Part shown: positions 40,377 through 50,064 of the stretch, one piece after another
Position numbering within the stretch: position 1 is the first letter of the stretch
Layout: every line of letters starts with the position of its first letter
Assembly: GCF_004519335.1 (NCBI RefSeq)
Contig: NZ_SOZD01000007.1
Location: 1-64,000, forward strand
Source of the DNA: Jiella endophytica
GTDB lineage: Bacteria; Pseudomonadota; Alphaproteobacteria; Rhizobiales; Rhizobiaceae
Direction: 5' to 3'
Length of the DNA: 64,000 bases
Made by a program: the position numbers and the translations under genes
Notes under the pieces: model-generated
What the model was told of the DNA's origin: nothing
Database searches by the model: none
What the model saw: the letters and a program-made list of their open reading frames with translations, nothing else

Positions 40377-42362
40377 ATGATTGATCGGAAGCCGGCTTTT
40401 CTGTCACGCCGGCATTTCCTCGCCGGCTCGGCCGCTCTCGGCGCTGCCGTCGCGCTGCATCCCTATTCGGTTCGGGCGGCCGGCAATCAGGCGCATCTCA
40501 GACTGATGGAGACGACCGACATCCACGTCAACGTCTATCCCTATGATTACTACGCCGACAAACCATCGGACACGGTGGGCCTCGCCCGGACGGCCTCGAT
40601 CATCGACGCGATCCGCGCCGAGGCGAAGAACGCGCTTCTCTTCGACAATGGCGATTTCCTGCAGGGCAATCCGATGGGCGACTATGTCGCCTATGAGCGC
40701 GGGATCAAGGACGGCGACGTCCATCCGGTCATCGCGGCGATGAACGTTCTTAACTACGAGGCCGGCACGCTCGGCAATCACGAGTTCAATTACGGCCTGC
40801 CCTTCATGGAAAAGGTGCTCGCCGGCGCGAATTTTCCCTATTGCTGCGCCAATCTCGTCAAGGGCGAGCTGGCGGAAACGCCGCTGAAGGACGAATTCTT
40901 CGTGCCGCCTTTTCTGGTGCTGGAGCGCGAGATCGAACTCGGCGACGGCGCGATGAAGCCGATCAGGATCGGCGTCATCGGCTTCGTGCCGCCGCAGATC
41001 ATGGTCTGGGACCAGGCCAATCTCGAAGGCAAGGCGAATACCCGCGGCATCGTCGAGGCGGCGAAGGCCTGGGTGCCGAAGCTGCGCGAGGAGGGCGTCG
41101 ATCTCGTTCTCGCCCTCTCCCATTCCGGCATCGCCGGCAACGACCCGAAGGACGACCGGCCGGAAAACGCCTCGCTCGATCTCGCCAGGGTCGAGGGCAT
41201 CGACGCGGTCTTCACCGGCCACCAGCATCTGAGGTTTCCCGGCGAGAAGGATTTTCAGGACATCGACGGCGCCGACCCGAAGAAGGGCACGCTCGCCGGC
41301 AAGCCGGCGGTGATGGCCGGCTTCTGGGGCTCCGATCTCGGCCTGATCGACCTCCTCCTCGAACATGACGGCAAGGCCTGGAAGATCGCCGACTTCTCCA
41401 CCGAGCTCCGGCCGATCTACGAGCGCGCCGACAAGACGGTGACGGCGACGGTGAAGAGCGACGAGCCGGTGCTGGACGCGGCGAAGGCCGATCACGAGGC
41501 GACGCTGACCTATGTCCGCACTCCCGTCGGCAAGACCTCAGCGCCGCTTTATTCCTATTTCGCGCTGGTCGCCGACGACCCCTCGGTGCAGATCGTCAAC
41601 CAGGCGCAGACCTGGTACATGCGCGAGATCCTGAAGCCGACGGAATTCGCCTCGCTGCCGCTGCTCTCGGCAGCGGCGCCCTTCAAGGCGGGCGGCCGCA
41701 GCGGACCGGACTACTATACCGACGTTGCCGCCGGTCCGATCGCCATCAAGAACGTCGCCGATCTCTATCTCTATCCGAACACCGTGCGGGCGGTGAAGAT
41801 CACCGGCGCGGTGGTGAAGGAATGGCTGGAAATGTCGGCCGGCATGTTCCGGCAGGTCGAGGCCGGCAAGGAAGACCAGCCGCTCCTTGCCGACGACTTC
41901 CCCTCCTACAATTTCGACGTCATCGACGGCGTCACCTATCAGATCGACGTGACGCGGCCGGCCCGCTACTCGGCCGAAGGCCAGCTCGCCGACAAGGGCT
42001 CGGAGCGCATCGTCGACCTGAAATTCGCCGACCGGCCGATTGATCCGGAGCAGGAGTTCATCGTCGCGACGAACAACTACCGGGCCGGCGGCGGCGGCAA
42101 TTTCCCGGGCATTTCGGCCGACAAGATCGTCTATGTGGCGCCGGACGCCAATCGCGACGTGATCGTGCGCTACATTCACGACCAGGGCACGATCAACCCG
42201 TCCGCCGACGCCAACTGGCGCTTCGCCCCCGCCAAGGGGACGAGCGCGACCTTCGAGACCGGGCCGAAGGCGAAGCAATATGCGGCGAGCGTCAAGGGCG
42301 CGACCATCGAGCCGACGGGCCGTGAGGAGAACGGCTTCGCGCTCTACCGGATCAGGCTCTGA
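40377..42362 (+). CDS. cpdB: 2',3'-cyclic-nucleotide 2'-phosphodiesterase / 3'-nucleotidase
   Basis: A 661-residue exported metallophosphoesterase that hydrolyses 2',3'-cyclic nucleotides and 3'-nucleotides so that nucleosides can be taken up. The N-terminus is a twin-arginine signal (LSRRHFLAGSAALGAAVA). The two-metal centre motifs are ETTDIHVNV, DNGDFLQGNP and GTLGNHEFNYG, and the C-terminal 5'-nucleotidase domain carries ATNNYRAGGGGNFPG. Tat export is less usual than the Sec export of the E. coli enzyme. The 194-bp gap before it holds no gene and no clear promoter. Confidence 0.93.
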   Translation: MIDRKPAFLSRRHFLAGSAALGAAVALHPYSVRAAGNQAHLRLMETTDIHVNVYPYDYYADKPSDTVGLARTASIIDAIRAEAKNALLFDNGDFLQGNPMGDYVAYERGIKDGDVHPVIAAMNVLNYEAGTLGNHEFNYGLPFMEKVLAGANFPYCCANLVKGELAETPLKDEFFVPPFLVLEREIELGDGAMKPIRIGVIGFVPPQIMVWDQANLEGKANTRGIVEAAKAWVPKLREEGVDLVLALSHSGIAGNDPKDDRPENASLDLARVEGIDAVFTGHQHLRFPGEKDFQDIDGADPKKGTLAGKPAVMAGFWGSDLGLIDLLLEHDGKAWKIADFSTELRPIYERADKTVTATVKSDEPVLDAAKADHEATLTYVRTPVGKTSAPLYSYFALVADDPSVQIVNQAQTWYMREILKPTEFASLPLLSAAAPFKAGGRSGPDYYTDVAAGPIAIKNVADLYLYPNTVRAVKITGAVVKEWLEMSAGMFRQVEAGKEDQPLLADDFPSYNFDVIDGVTYQIDVTRPARYSAEGQLADKGSERIVDLKFADRPIDPEQEFIVATNNYRAGGGGNFPGISADKIVYVAPDANRDVIVRYIHDQGTINPSADANWRFAPAKGTSATFETGPKAKQYAASVKGATIEPTGREENGFALYRIRL

Positions 42363-42430
42363 TCGGCGAAATCGCCTTTAGACTGTTGGCCGGATGCGCC
42401 GGGAGCGGCAAGCCGCGGTCGGCGGCGCGC

Positions 42431-43333
42431 TCAGACAGACCTCAGCCGCGCCTTCAGCCGCGGCGCGGCGAAGTCGATGAAGCTGCGCGTCTTCAGGGGC
42501 AGCATCCGTTGCGGCGGGTGGATGAGACTGACCTGAAGCGGCGGCGGCTCGAAATCCTGAAGCACCCGCTCCAGCCTGCCTTCGGCGATCGCCCTGGCGG
42601 CCTGGTAGGAGAGGACGCGGGTGAGGCCGACGCCTTCGGCCGCCGCGTCCAGCGCGGCCTCGGCGGTGTTGACCGACAGGCGCGAGCGGACCGACACGCG
42701 CTCGGACGTCTTGCCTCGCGAAAAGGCCCAGGCGGTGGAGGTGCCGGCCATGTCGAAGGTCACGCAGGCAAGTCCTGCGAGATCGGCCGGGGCCTGCGGT
42801 CTGCCTTGGACGGCGAGAAAGGCGGGGCTGGCGCAGACGATCCAGCGCACCGTCCCGAGCGGCAAGGCGATCATCGCGCTGTCGTGCAGGCTGCCGATCC
42901 GGAGAGCGAGGTCGATGTGATCGTCGATGAGCTGCGCGTTGCGGTCCGACAACAAGAGCTTGACGTCGATTGCGGGATAGGTGGCGAGAAATTCGGCGAC
43001 GACCGGCAGGACATGCAGCCGGCCGAAGACGATCGGCGCGGCCAGCACCAGCTCGCCTTTCGGAAGGGCGTATTCGCCGGAGGCCTTGCGGTCGGCCGCC
43101 TCAATCTCTTCCAGAATGCGTTTGCAGGCCGCGACATAGTCGGCCCCCGCTTCGGTCAAAGAGAGCCTGCGGGTCGAGCGGACGAGGAGCCGGGTTCCAC
43201 CGAGACGGGCCTCCAGCTCCGCGAGCTTGCGGCTGACGGTCGGCAGGGGGATGCCGAGGCGCCGGCCGGCGGCCGTGAAGCTGCCGGTCTCGACCACAGC
43301 AACGAGGATCGTCATCGCTTCCAGGCGGTCCAT
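42431..43333 (-). CDS. LysR-family transcriptional regulator
   Basis: A 300-residue regulator. The N-terminal helix-turn-helix reads MDRLEAMTILVAVVETGSFT then AAGRRLGIPLPTVSRKLAEL. A periplasmic-binding-protein-like effector domain follows. I start at the ATG at 43333 (MDRLEAM); an in-frame ATG 11 codons upstream is possible but adds atypical residues. It is divergent from the flavin-oxidoreductase-like gene at 43444, with a dyad in the gap between them, so it probably controls that gene and itself. The C-terminal RPQAPADLAGL region is typical of the CrgA-like branch. Confidence 0.9.
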   Translation of the reverse strand: MDRLEAMTILVAVVETGSFTAAGRRLGIPLPTVSRKLAELEARLGGTRLLVRSTRRLSLTEAGADYVAACKRILEEIEAADRKASGEYALPKGELVLAAPIVFGRLHVLPVVAEFLATYPAIDVKLLLSDRNAQLIDDHIDLALRIGSLHDSAMIALPLGTVRWIVCASPAFLAVQGRPQAPADLAGLACVTFDMAGTSTAWAFSRGKTSERVSVRSRLSVNTAEAALDAAAEGVGLTRVLSYQAARAIAEGRLERVLQDFEPPPLQVSLIHPPQRMLPLKTRSFIDFAAPRLKARLRSV

Positions 43334-43352
43334 GATTATCTCGTCAGTCGAA

Positions 43353-43380
43353 ATAATGGTTTCCAATATTGATCTATTAT
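43353..43380. promoter_or_regulatory. AT-rich dyad in the LysR/oxidoreductase intergenic region
   Basis: ATAAT at 43353-43357 and ATTAT at 43376-43380 flank the perfect 8-bp palindrome CAATATTG at 43364-43371. This lies in the 110-bp divergent gap, the usual location of a LysR-type binding site. Confidence 0.5.
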
Positions 43381-43443
43381 CGCAAACGATGAAAGGCCTT
43401 AACTGTCGGCCCGGGCGGTCACTTCGAGAGGGAAGGAACGGTC

Positions 43444-44289
<846 letters not shown>

Positions 44290-44479
44290 TTGCCCGGCCC
44301 ATATCGGCTTGCTCTCATCGACGATGGTCGCGTCAGGGAAGCGCGGCCATTCGCCGGTGCCGTGGCCAGGCCGATCACCGTCTTCGGCCCGATGCTGTCA
44401 TTACGCGTCACGCCCCGGTTTCGTCATCCGCGCTTCCGCGCTATGGCTTGCCCCTCGGCAAGCCAAGCGGACTGAGCTC

Positions 44480-45475
44480 TTGATCCTGCGTCTCGTCTTC
44501 GCCCTCATCCTCCTGATCGTGGTGGTGCTCGGAGGCCTCTGGCTCTTCGGGCCCCGCGAGCCCGTCGACACGACGGTGAGCTTCGACCCGGCCTCGATCG
44601 GCCGCGACCCGGACGCCTATCTCGCCAGCGAGGAGGCGGACATTCCCAACCTGCGGCCGTCCTCCGCCAAGGAGATCGTCTGGGCCTATCCGGCCTCGCG
44701 GGCGAAGACGCCGCTGGCGATCGTCTATCTCCACGGCTTTTCCGCCGACAAGGCCGAGATGCGGCCGCTCGCCGACGAGGTGGCCAGGGCCCTCCACGCC
44801 AATCTCTTCTACACCCGACTGACCGGCCACGGCCGCGACGGCGCGGCGATGGAACAGACGACGGTCAACGACTGGGTCAACGACCTCGCCGAGGCGATGG
44901 CGATCGGCCGGACGATCGGCAGCCGCGTCGTCGTCGTCGCGGCCTCGACCGGCGCCACGCTCGGCGCCCTCGGCACGACGATCCCGCATCTGATGGACGG
45001 CGCCGAGGGGCTCGTCTTCGTCTCGCCGAACTTCGCCATCAACGACCGCTGGGCCTTCATGCTCGACATGCCCTTCGCCCGCGATCTGCTGCCGCTGCTC
45101 GGCGGCAAGACCCGCGGCTTCACCCCGGTGAACGAGGGCCAGGCCGCCCACTGGACGACCGAATATCCGATCGGCGCACTGGCGCCGATGGCGGCGCTGG
45201 TGCGGGCGGTGAGGAATATCGACTGGACGAAGGTGGAGCCGCTGCCGCTCCTCGTCTTCTATTCGCAGGAGGACAGCGTCGTCGATCCGGGCGCGACCGA
45301 ACGCTTCGCGGCGAAATGGCCGGGCAAGACCGAGGTCGTCGACGTTCCGATCACCGGCGATCCCTCCCACCACACGCTGGCCGGCGACATCCTCTCGCCG
45401 AAGACCACCGACGAGCTGGCACAGCGCATCGTGACGTGGATCAAGGCGCTGCCAGGCGAGACGGCGCGCCGCTGA
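44480..45475 (+). CDS. Alpha/beta hydrolase with N-terminal membrane anchor
   Basis: About 331 residues if started at the TTG at 44480, which precedes a hydrophobic helix (LVFALILLIVVVLGGLWLF). The core shows the alpha/beta-hydrolase order: IVYLHGFSADKAEMRPL (oxyanion-hole strand), VVVAASTGATLGAL with the presumed nucleophile serine, the aspartate in FYSQEDSVVDPG, and the histidine in DPSHHTLAGD. The nucleophile elbow is A-x-S-x-G, not G-x-S-x-G. The substrate is unknown; the active domain is probably periplasmic. The start is uncertain because no ATG or strong ribosome site lies close to the helix. Confidence 0.8.
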   Translation: MILRLVFALILLIVVVLGGLWLFGPREPVDTTVSFDPASIGRDPDAYLASEEADIPNLRPSSAKEIVWAYPASRAKTPLAIVYLHGFSADKAEMRPLADEVARALHANLFYTRLTGHGRDGAAMEQTTVNDWVNDLAEAMAIGRTIGSRVVVVAASTGATLGALGTTIPHLMDGAEGLVFVSPNFAINDRWAFMLDMPFARDLLPLLGGKTRGFTPVNEGQAAHWTTEYPIGALAPMAALVRAVRNIDWTKVEPLPLLVFYSQEDSVVDPGATERFAAKWPGKTEVVDVPITGDPSHHTLAGDILSPKTTDELAQRIVTWIKALPGETARR

Positions 45476-45522
45476 CGCCGGCCGTACCGGCGCGCCCTGT
45501 CGATGCCTTGGAAGGCGCCCGG

Positions 45523-46185
45523 TCACGGCCTGGGTGGCAGCAGCGCCGCGATCCGGTAGGCGAGCGTCGATCCGATCTCCCGGCCGAGGGCCGCCGCAGC
45601 AGCCGAGACGGAGCCTTGGATGCAGGCAGCGTCCGGCGGGTTGCCGCAGTCGAGCGGCACCGACTTTCGCCGGGGAGGAATGCCGACCGGCCGGCCGGAG
45701 GCGACGTCGCGCAGGGAAAGCTCGACGCGAAGCTCGAGCGCGATGTCCTCCGGTTTGCCGGCGTCGCGCTGCACGGCACGGGCATAGAGCACCGCCCTCA
45801 GCACGAGATCGGCCGGGATCGCGCCCGCCGCCCCCGCCTTTGCCAGTGCATCGAGGATGGCACGGTCGCTCGCCGCCGGATCAGCAAGAGCCTCCGCGCT
45901 CGCGTCTCCCTCGCCGAGCAGCATCACAGGTCCGTCGCTCCGGCTCGCGAGTGCCTTGCCACCGTCACCCGTCGTCAGCCCGGCGCCGATCGCCTCGATC
46001 AGTGCCCGGCTGTGCGGCGAGCCGTCGGAGATCGCCTCCGGCCCCGGCCGGGCGGCGAGGATCATCAGCCGCAACGGCTCACCGGCCACCGCGACGCTGA
46101 TCGGCAGAAGCAGCGCCGCCAGAGCGACGAACAGCCGGACGATCGATCGATGGTGCGGCAGGGCCATGGTCGGCGACACTCTCAT
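45523..46185 (-). CDS. Exported protein of unknown function, coupled to the Sel1-repeat gene
   Basis: A 220-residue protein with a signal peptide (RSIVRLFVALAALLLPISVA, cleavage near VAG-E). The mature part has no family I recognise with confidence. The segment LMILAARPGPEAISDGSPHS and the following helix faintly recall the end of caspase-like peptidases, but no catalytic dyad is visible. A cysteine pair (LDCGNPPDAACIQ) could form a disulfide. The ATG at 46185 overlaps the stop of the upstream Sel1-repeat gene (ATGA), so the two are translated together. Confidence 0.7.
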   Translation of the reverse strand: MRVSPTMALPHHRSIVRLFVALAALLLPISVAVAGEPLRLMILAARPGPEAISDGSPHSRALIEAIGAGLTTGDGGKALASRSDGPVMLLGEGDASAEALADPAASDRAILDALAKAGAAGAIPADLVLRAVLYARAVQRDAGKPEDIALELRVELSLRDVASGRPVGIPPRRKSVPLDCGNPPDAACIQGSVSAAAAALGREIGSTLAYRIAALLPPRP

Positions 46186-47474
46186 TTCGCTTCGGGAGGG
46201 TCTGCTTCGGACGGCTTTGCCGCATCGCCGGCGGGCTCGCCGTCCGCCGACGACGTCTCGAGCGCCGTGATGGCGTCGCGCTGGCCCTGGGCCGCGGCCT
46301 TGCGGTACCATTCCACCGCCTTGTCCGGATCCGGCGCGCCCCCGCCGAGGCCCTCGGCGAGAAACAGGCCCATCATGTACTGCGCGTCGGGATGGCCCTG
46401 CTCCGCCGCCCGGCCGAGCCATTCGGCGCTCTCGGCAAATTGGCTTTCCTGGGCGAGGCCGAGCGCCAGGAAGAACTGCGCCGCCGCGTGGCCCCTGGTC
46501 GCCGCGAGGCGGTACCAGCGCGTCGCTTCGGCGGCGTCGACGGCAACGCCGTTGCCGATGCGATAGGCCTCGCCGAGATCGAAGGCGGCGGGCGGATAGC
46601 CGCCCTCGGCGGCCTTTTGCAGGCTGGCGAAACCGCGGGCCGGATCGGCGGCGATGCCGAGGCCCTCGGCAAAGATCCGCGACAGCCGGTAGTCCGCCCG
46701 CGCCATGCCCTGGCCCGAGGCCTTCTCGTACCAGGCGATCGCGCTCGGCCAGTCCTGGGCGAGGCCCTCCCCGTAGGCATAGGCCTCGGCGACATTGTAG
46801 GCGCCCTGGGCGTCGCCCGCCTCCGCCGCCTTGCGGAACCAGGCGGCCGCCGTCGCAAGGTCCTTCGGCACGCCGATCCCCGCGGCGTGGATGCTGCCGA
46901 GATTGTTCTGGGCGTCGGCGAGGCCCTGTTCGGCCGCCTTGCCGATCCAGCGGACGCCTTCGGCAGGATCGGCTTCGACGCCGCGGCCGTTGACCAGCGC
47001 AATGCCGAGGGCGTTCTCGGCTCCGGCATGGCCCTTCTCCGCCGCCCTGCGGAACTGCAGGACCGCCAGCTCGTCAAAGACCAGCGCGTCGGAAAGGATC
47101 TGGCCGTAGTCGAAGGTGAGCTCGATGTCCTCGGGCGCGGCGTGAACGGCGTCCTGACACCTCGTCACGGCGTCCGGGAGCCCGCGGCGATCCGATCGCG
47201 CAGCTGCAATGGCGGCAAGACAGGCGGACTTCAGCGCGGCGGCATCGATCTTGGGTGTGGACGCTGCGCCGCTGCGGCTTTCTGCACCCTGCTCGGGAAG
47301 GCTCTTCGACGGCGGCGCCGTACCCGCCGGCGATTGCGCCGGCTGGGCATGTGCGCCAGGACCTGCCACGAGCGCCACGGCGAGAACACCCGCCGCCGCG
47401 ACAGCCTGCCATCCACGGCTGCCTCGGGCAAAGCGCCTGCGGAAAGCCGCATAGCAATGAGTATGAAGGGACAT
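46182..47474 (-). CDS. Exported Sel1-repeat (tetratricopeptide-like) protein
   Basis: A 430-residue protein with a Sec signal peptide (WQAVAAAGVLAVALVAGPGA, cleavage near AHA-Q). From about residue 130 to 410 it is built of roughly eight Sel1-like repeats of about 36 residues (AEKGHAGAENALGIALVNGR, AEQGLADAQNNLGSIHAAGI and so on). Such solenoids scaffold protein complexes, often at the cell envelope or in signalling. The start codon lies at the edge of a 37-bp dyad that could form a hairpin over the start. The downstream exported protein is coupled by a 4-bp overlap. Confidence 0.88.
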   Translation of the reverse strand: MSLHTHCYAAFRRRFARGSRGWQAVAAAGVLAVALVAGPGAHAQPAQSPAGTAPPSKSLPEQGAESRSGAASTPKIDAAALKSACLAAIAAARSDRRGLPDAVTRCQDAVHAAPEDIELTFDYGQILSDALVFDELAVLQFRRAAEKGHAGAENALGIALVNGRGVEADPAEGVRWIGKAAEQGLADAQNNLGSIHAAGIGVPKDLATAAAWFRKAAEAGDAQGAYNVAEAYAYGEGLAQDWPSAIAWYEKASGQGMARADYRLSRIFAEGLGIAADPARGFASLQKAAEGGYPPAAFDLGEAYRIGNGVAVDAAEATRWYRLAATRGHAAAQFFLALGLAQESQFAESAEWLGRAAEQGHPDAQYMMGLFLAEGLGGGAPDPDKAVEWYRKAAAQGQRDAITALETSSADGEPAGDAAKPSEADPPEAK

Positions 47475-47509
47475 GGGCCATAAATTCCCTTACGGAATAT
47501 ACGGCCCAT
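47473..47509. promoter_or_regulatory. 37-bp dyad over the start of the Sel1-repeat gene
   Basis: ATGGGCC at 47473-47479 mirrors GGCCCAT at 47503-47509, and ATTCC at 47484-47488 mirrors GGAAT at 47494-47498; the intervening bases also pair apart from one mismatch and one G-T. As DNA it could be an operator; as RNA it would fold a stem that includes the A and U of the start codon. Confidence 0.5.
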
Positions 47510-47598
47510 CATTGCCAGTTTCGCCGGCCTGTCCAGCCACGCTGCCGCCAGACCGGATCACAACCCGGACAACAGGGCGGTCAGGGCGGCGGCGAGAG

Positions 47599-48654
47599 TC
47601 AGGACCCTTCGCTGGCGATCGCCAGCTGGTAGGTCTCCGGCACGAAGCGATAGCCGCCGTCTTCGAGCTTTTCAGCATAGCCGATCGCCGGGAACGGCAT
47701 GTGATAGCCGATGAAGGGAATGCGCTCGGCGGCGATCCTGTCGAAGACGCGCTTGCGGGTCGCGATCGCCTGCTCCGGATCGACGTCGAAGCCGACCTGC
47801 CATTCCGGCTTCTGCAGCGAGGCGACGAAGTGGTTGGCGGTGTCGGCGGTGAGCATCAGCCGCTGGCCGGCCGATTCCAGCTCGAAGACCATATGGCCGG
47901 GCGTGTGGCCGAAGGCATCAAAGGCGGTGATGCCCGAGACGACCGTGTCGCCGTCTTTCAGAAAGGTCATCTTCTCCTTTAGCGGCACGACGAGGGTCTC
48001 GACCATCTTCGCATACTCGGCCCGCGGACCGTTCCTCGTCTCTTCCGAGGTCCACCATTCGAACTCCCGAGCCCCGGTCACGTAGCGGGCGTTCGGGAAG
48101 GTCGGCTTGCCGCCGGTCATCACGCCGAGGATGTGGTCGGGATGGAGATGGGTGAGGACGACGATCGTCACCGCCTCGGGCCCGTAGCCTGCTGCGCCCA
48201 TGCGCTCGATCAGCTTGCCGTAGCCGTCCTTCCTGCCGCTCTCGCCGAAGCCGGTGTCGAACAGGATGAGGTTGTCGTTGAGTTCGACGAGCACCGGCGT
48301 GAAGCCGTTGACGAAGCGCGTCTCGGGCAGGAAGTTGGCGCGCATCAGCGCCGCCATCTCTTCCTGGCTGCGGTCCTTGCCGAAGGTCGGATAGGGACCG
48401 TCGCCATGGCGGGCGCCGTCGAGAACCGTGGTGATCCGCGCCTCGCCGAGGGCAAAGCGTTGCCAGCCTGGTGTCATGATATTCGCCTTTTCGATGGAGG
48501 ATTCGACGGCAGCGTCGATCGGATCGTCCGCGGCCCTTGCAGAGCGACCGACCCGACCCGCGATTGCGGCGAGTGCGCCGACTGCCGCCGGCAGCCATTT
48601 TAGGGCGGCCCGGCGGCTGAGGCGAGCCGGGACGGAGCTCATCTGGCTCATCAT
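47599..48654 (-). CDS. Tat-exported metallo-beta-lactamase-fold hydrolase
   Basis: A 351-residue protein with a twin-arginine signal (LSRRAALKWLPAAVGALAA). The zinc-binding motif H-x-H-x-D-H is in VVLTHLHPDHILG, with later metal residues in FGHTPGHMVFE, TADTANHF and the C-terminal FIGYHMPFP. This is the pattern of the lactonase or AHL-lactonase-like subgroup of the fold; the substrate is unknown. The ATG at 48654 is preceded by GGGAG. It follows a LysR gene by 41 bp on the same strand, which suggests a regulator-target operon. Confidence 0.9.
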   Translation of the reverse strand: MMSQMSSVPARLSRRAALKWLPAAVGALAAIAGRVGRSARAADDPIDAAVESSIEKANIMTPGWQRFALGEARITTVLDGARHGDGPYPTFGKDRSQEEMAALMRANFLPETRFVNGFTPVLVELNDNLILFDTGFGESGRKDGYGKLIERMGAAGYGPEAVTIVVLTHLHPDHILGVMTGGKPTFPNARYVTGAREFEWWTSEETRNGPRAEYAKMVETLVVPLKEKMTFLKDGDTVVSGITAFDAFGHTPGHMVFELESAGQRLMLTADTANHFVASLQKPEWQVGFDVDPEQAIATRKRVFDRIAAERIPFIGYHMPFPAIGYAEKLEDGGYRFVPETYQLAIASEGS

Positions 48655-48695
48655 AAAGGACTCCCGAGGTGAGACCGCGTTCGATCGCCCGTCGC

Positions 48696-49607
48696 TCACG
48701 CGGTTGCCACCAGATGCTTCAGGCGTTCGAAGATGAAATCGATGCACACGCGCACGGCAGGAAGCATGGCGCGCCGAGAGGTGAAGACGATGTGGAAGAC
48801 GGATTCGGGACCGTGCCAATCGGGCAGGAGGCGTACCAGGCGGCTCTCGGCGACCGGCCCTTTCGCGACCACGTCCGGAACGAACGCGACGCCGAGCCCC
48901 GCAATGGCGGCATCGATGACCAGCGGCAGGCTGTTCGAGGCGAAACGCGGCTCGATCCGCAATTTGTGTTCTCGCCCATCCGGGGAGAGCACGGTCAGCA
49001 TCTCCTCGGGATGCATCTCGTCATTGCCGAGGAAACCCAGCGGCGTCAGATCCGCTGGCCCCTCGATCCGGCCGACACGGGCGGCGAGCGCAGGGCTCGC
49101 CACGAAGCCGTTGCGCACCGAGACGAGCCGCTTGACCACATAGTCGCCCTCGCCGGCAAAATCCGACCGCGACCGGACCGCGACGTCGATCCGATCCTCG
49201 ATCAGGTCGGACCGCCGGTTGCTGACGATCAGTTGGAACCGGATCCTGGGATGGCGCTCAAGGAAATCCGGCAGACCCTCGGAGATGGCGTGTGCCGGGC
49301 CGCCGGGCATGATCGCCACACGCACCAGGCCGCGCGGTTCACCGGAAAGGCGCGCGGCGGCGCGACCGGCCTCTTCCAGTTCGAGTTTGGCGGAATGGGC
49401 ATGGCGAAAGACGTCGCGGCCGATCTCGGACACCTCGAAGTGGCTGGAGCTGCGCTCGATGAGCCGCACCGCCAAGCGCTCCTCCAGATGCCGCACCCGG
49501 CGGCTGAGCACCGACTTGGCGACGCCCAGCTCGCGCGCGGCGGCGCTGAAGCCGCGGTTTCGCACGACCGCTTCGTAAAAATACAGGTCGTCAAAGGATG
49601 TCGTCAC
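48696..49607 (-). CDS. LysR-family transcriptional regulator
   Basis: A 303-residue regulator with the N-terminal helix-turn-helix MTTSFDDLYFYEAVVRNRGF, SAAARELGVAKSVLSRRVRH, and an effector domain. The C-terminal GPADLTPLGFLGNDEMHPEE region is typical. It is upstream of, and probably cotranscribed with, the metallo-beta-lactamase-fold gene, and divergent from the small exported protein at 49786. Either could be its target. The ligand is unknown. Confidence 0.9.
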   Translation of the reverse strand: MTTSFDDLYFYEAVVRNRGFSAAARELGVAKSVLSRRVRHLEERLAVRLIERSSSHFEVSEIGRDVFRHAHSAKLELEEAGRAAARLSGEPRGLVRVAIMPGGPAHAISEGLPDFLERHPRIRFQLIVSNRRSDLIEDRIDVAVRSRSDFAGEGDYVVKRLVSVRNGFVASPALAARVGRIEGPADLTPLGFLGNDEMHPEEMLTVLSPDGREHKLRIEPRFASNSLPLVIDAAIAGLGVAFVPDVVAKGPVAESRLVRLLPDWHGPESVFHIVFTSRRAMLPAVRVCIDFIFERLKHLVATA

Positions 49608-49785
49608 GGCGTTCTCGAAGTGGAACGAGGCGTCGCTGAAATGCGTCTGGCGGGCCGGTCGTTCCCACTTACCTCATCACCACTGGTCGATGCCCCGGAA
49701 GCCGTCGCGGTTCCAGCGGTCGAATCGGTCAGAATGCCTCGAGTCTCCAGCGGCTCGAGCGATCTTCGAACGAAAGGCGCAAGCC

Positions 49786-50064
49786 ATGAAAACAGTCAGC
49801 AAGTTCGCAGCAGCCATCATCGCCCTCGGCGTCGTCGCAGCGCCCGCCGTCACCTCGGCGGCCCCGATCTTCGTCACCGGTGCTCCCTACGACCAGAAGG
49901 TCGATCCGCAGAACCTTCAGGCGATCCAGAACCAGCCGACGCCGAAGGATCCGATGATCCCAGGATCGAGCGAGTCCGACCACCTTTATGACTCGCAGAT
50001 CCGCAACGTCGTCGCCGCAACGGGGATGACCAGCTTCCACCATGCCGCCCAAGCAGACCGCTGA
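49786..50064 (+). CDS. Small exported protein of unknown function
   Basis: A 92-residue protein with a signal peptide (MKTVSKFAAAIIALGVVAAP, cleavage near SAA-P). The mature part of about 65 residues is hydrophilic, with FVTGAPYDQKVDPQNLQAIQ and a DSQIRNVVAATGM segment and no cysteines. I recognise no family. AAGG lies about 10 bases before the ATG; the in-frame upstream ATG at 49690 would add residues incompatible with a signal peptide. It is divergent from the LysR gene. Confidence 0.7.
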   Translation: MKTVSKFAAAIIALGVVAAPAVTSAAPIFVTGAPYDQKVDPQNLQAIQNQPTPKDPMIPGSSESDHLYDSQIRNVVAATGMTSFHHAAQADR

